From CAYUQT01 sp964446835 (GTDB lineage: Bacteria; Planctomycetota; Phycisphaerae; UBA1845; JAFGLZ01): a DNA stretch of 64,000 bases. The notes beneath the pieces are model-generated. The model did no database searches. It was not told the origin of the DNA and saw only the letters and a list, made by a program, of their open reading frames with translations. The stretch covers positions 62,001 to 126,000 of the forward strand of contig CAYUQT010000004.1 of NCBI GenBank assembly GCA_964446835.1. Direction: 5' to 3'. Position numbers and translations under genes: made by a program. Below, piece after piece: positions 62,127 to 64,000 of the stretch. Every line of letters starts with the position of its first letter. The first letter of the stretch is position 1.

Positions 62127-63623
62127 ATGTCGGACCTGCAGTTCTCGACGATCATCGGTATGGAGATTCATGTCCAACTGGCCACGCGAACCAAGATGTT
62201 CTGCGCGACGCCGGTCGACTTCGGCGCCGAGCCGAACTCGCGGAGCTGCCCCGTCTGCATCGGAATGCCGGGCGTCCTGCCGGTGATGAACAAGAAGGCC
62301 TATGAATACTCGGTCATGACGGCCATCGCCCTCAACTGCCAGATCGCCCGCTTTACCAAGTGGGATCGCAAGAGCTACTACTACCCCGACCTGCCCAAGA
62401 ACTATCAGATCAGCCAGTACGACCTGCCGCTGAGCCACGACGGCTACATCGACCTGCCGATGTCCGACGGCTCGGTCAAGCGGGTGGGCATCATCCGGGC
62501 CCATCTGGAAGAGGATGCCGGCAAGAACGTCCATGAGTTCCCCGGCTGCACCGGCGTCGACCTGAACCGCACCGGCACGCCCCTGCTGGAAATTGTCAGT
62601 CAGCCCGACATGACCAGCGTCGAAGAGGCCGGCACCTACGCACGCCAGATGCAGCGGCTCGTACAGTACCTGGGCGTCAGCGAAGCCAACATGCAGAAGG
62701 GGCAGATGCGGTTTGAACCGAACATCAACCTGAAGGTCAAAGGTGACGGCATCGAGTTCGCCACCCCCATCTATGAGGTCAAGAACCTCAACAGCTTCCG
62801 CGCCCTCGAACGGGCGATCGCCTGGGTCATCGAATACCAGAAACAGCAGGTGATGCTGGCCCTGAGCCGCGGGCAGGAGTACTCGCTCAAGACGCTGGGC
62901 AAGCAGAACTGGGGATGGCGCGACGACGCCGGCATCGGTGAGTTCCAACGCGGGAAGGAAGAGGCCCACGACTATCGCTACTTCCCCGATCCCGACCTGG
63001 TTCCGGTCGAAATCGACGACGCCTGGCTTGAATCGCTCCGCAGCCGCGTCCCCGAGCTGCCGCTCCAGCGTCGAACCAGACTGTGCGAACAGATCGGCCT
63101 TTCGGTCGGCGACGCCGAAACCATCGTGGCCGATCGTGCGAGTGCCGATCTGTTCGAGGGGGCTCTGGCCGCCGGTGCCGACGGCAAGACCCTCGGCAAG
63201 CACTTCATCAGTTTCTGGGCCCGCTACGCCAACGACCGCAGCGTCACCATCGCCGCCCTCGGGGTCGATGCCCCCCGCCTGGCCGAGCTGACCCGCCTCG
63301 TTGCCGACGGCACGATCAGCGCCACGGCCGCCCAACAGGTGGCCGAGAAGATGCTGATCTCCGCCGACGCCCCTCGAGCCATCGCCCAGCGCGACGGGCT
63401 GATCCAGGCCACGGGGGCCGACGAACATCAGGCGTGGGTCGATCAGGCCTTCGCCGAGAATCAGCAGGCGGTCCAGGACGCCATCGGCAACCCTAAGAAG
63501 CAGAAGGCTGCCTTGGGCTTCCTCACCGGACAGGTCATGAAGATATCCAAGGGTAAGGCCAACCCCAAGATCACCAACGAACTCATTCAGCGCAAACTCG
63601 CCGGAGGAACACCCACGACTTGA
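62127..63623 (+). CDS. gatB: Aspartyl/glutamyl-tRNA amidotransferase subunit B
   Basis: 498 aa. Start ATG 62127 with GGAGA six bases before. FSTIIGMEIHVQLATRTKMFC, PNSRSCPVCIGMPGVLPVMNKKA, YYYPDLPKNYQISQYDLPL, IIRAHLEEDAGKNVHEF, RTGTPLLEIVSQPDM and the C-terminal YqeY-like helix (GKTLGKHFISFWARYA...MKISKGKANPKITNELI) are complete GatB features. With GatA and GatC, elsewhere in the genome, it turns Glu-tRNA-Gln and Asp-tRNA-Asn into the correct amide forms. Confidence 0.97.
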   Translation: MSDLQFSTIIGMEIHVQLATRTKMFCATPVDFGAEPNSRSCPVCIGMPGVLPVMNKKAYEYSVMTAIALNCQIARFTKWDRKSYYYPDLPKNYQISQYDLPLSHDGYIDLPMSDGSVKRVGIIRAHLEEDAGKNVHEFPGCTGVDLNRTGTPLLEIVSQPDMTSVEEAGTYARQMQRLVQYLGVSEANMQKGQMRFEPNINLKVKGDGIEFATPIYEVKNLNSFRALERAIAWVIEYQKQQVMLALSRGQEYSLKTLGKQNWGWRDDAGIGEFQRGKEEAHDYRYFPDPDLVPVEIDDAWLESLRSRVPELPLQRRTRLCEQIGLSVGDAETIVADRASADLFEGALAAGADGKTLGKHFISFWARYANDRSVTIAALGVDAPRLAELTRLVADGTISATAAQQVAEKMLISADAPRAIAQRDGLIQATGADEHQAWVDQAFAENQQAVQDAIGNPKKQKAALGFLTGQVMKISKGKANPKITNELIQRKLAGGTPTT

Positions 63624-63734
63624 TCTCCAACGCACCGATGGTCCTTAAGACCTCCGCTCAGCGGCCGAGTCCCAGAAGGAAAGTGCCGACGCCTCTATCG
63701 TTTATGGTGGGAGCTGCTATTATTGGTCGCAGAC

Positions 63735-63764
63735 TTGCCCCGCTATGAGGTTCGGTCCTAGAAT
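63735..63764 (+). promoter_or_regulatory. Promoter of the prepilin-like gene
   Basis: TTGCCC (63735-63740), 18 bp, TAGAAT (63759-63764). A start near 63771 leaves a leader of about 110 nt before the ATG at 63882. Confidence 0.45.
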
Positions 63765-63881
63765 GACGATAGAGATTGCGGAACCTTGCATGTCCTTGTG
63801 AGCGGTGATTCGATCGCATCTCAAGACGGGACAGAGGGCGCCGCGGAGCGTCAAGTCTATCTTCTTTGAAGGGGTGCAGTT

Positions 63882-64000
63882 ATGCATCGCACACAGCGGA
63901 GAGATCATGCGGCACATCGACGGTATCAGGGGTTCACATTGATAGAACTGCTGGTAGTGGTGGCGATTATCGCCCTGCTGATCTCGATCCTCTTGCCCTC
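63882..64000 (+). CDS. Prepilin-type (pseudopilin) protein, 3' end missing
   Basis: 39 codons are visible before the window ends. A short basic leader is followed by YQGFTLIELLVVVAI and a hydrophobic helix ending LLISILLP: the cleavage/methylation motif of type IV pilin-like proteins (Gly-Phe, Glu at +5). Planctomycetes carry many such proteins, often with a DUF1559 C-terminus, which is not visible here. AAGGGG eight bases upstream supports the start. It would be processed by a prepilin peptidase at the cytoplasmic membrane. Confidence 0.85.
   Translation, partial: MHRTQRRDHAAHRRYQGFTLIELLVVVAIIALLISILLP

Noticed and set aside
1..64000. CRISPR arrays, insertion sequences, prophage or integrase
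   Set aside because: No regularly spaced repeats longer than the 16-bp set at 7953, no transposase or integrase motifs were seen.

Overview
The window looks like a chromosomal segment of a planctomycete, most likely from the Phycisphaerae. The points in favour are high GC content, a PEP-CTERM-sorted exoprotein, zinc-ribbon membrane proteins, many secreted glycoside-hydrolase-like and DUF proteins of the kind planctomycetes accumulate, and a prepilin-type N-terminus (GFTLIELLVVVAIIALLI) at the right edge. A B12-dependent ribonucleotide reductase and a DUF362 ferredoxin protein fit an anaerobic or facultative life. I see no rRNA, tRNA, CRISPR array, insertion sequence or prophage.

Layout. (1) 1-7771, minus strand: a phosphodiesterase-like protein, then a probable transcription unit of a 1194-aa tandem beta-propeller protein, a DUF4434 Tat protein, a GNAT acetyltransferase and a DUF4091 protein that runs off the left edge. 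(2) 7928-17084, plus strand: a PEP-CTERM Ntn-hydrolase with a clear promoter and terminator, then a TIM-barrel-like protein, a GH78 rhamnosidase-like enzyme and a DUF4432 epimerase-like protein. Regions 1 and 2 read as a planctomycete glycan-utilisation neighbourhood. (3) 17298-22571: a tightly linked pair, an ABC exporter with extra N- and C-terminal domains (C-terminal DUF1854) and an MFS protein with HEAT repeats. This is the best candidate for an undescribed system. (4) 22641-30377, minus strand: a PLC-like phosphodiesterase, a Cys-rich membrane protein, a 1-kb gap carrying a candidate small RNA, nrdJ with a palindromic promoter, and DUF362. (5) 30702-38787: GH127, a DUF5107-TPR protein, PilZ-REC-pseudoHPt, a Tat-exported protein and a transaldolase-family enzyme. 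(6) 38887-52058: a sodium:solute symporter, ribD, and a long minus-strand housekeeping run transcribed in the order site-2 protease, trpS, scpA, MscS-family channel, zinc-ribbon membrane protein, cobA-hemD fusion, cysE. (7) 52234-64000: two large secreted glycan-related proteins, a DacZ-type diadenylate cyclase with an apparently leaderless promoter, an AMMECR1-toroid fusion, gatB, and a truncated prepilin-like gene.

How the genes work together (inference): the secreted hydrolases would cut plant or algal glycans containing rhamnose and arabinofuranose. The symporter, the DUF4432 protein and the transaldolase-family enzyme could feed released sugars into central metabolism. The housekeeping genes form their own run. 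Regulatory signals seen directly are several good -35/-10 pairs, two of which place the start codon at or within about 5 nt of the predicted transcription start, a palindrome over the nrdJ promoter, a probable sRNA or attenuator behind nrdJ, and hairpins over translation starts. Start sites were chosen by Shine-Dalgarno position and signal peptide, and often lie inside the longest open frame.
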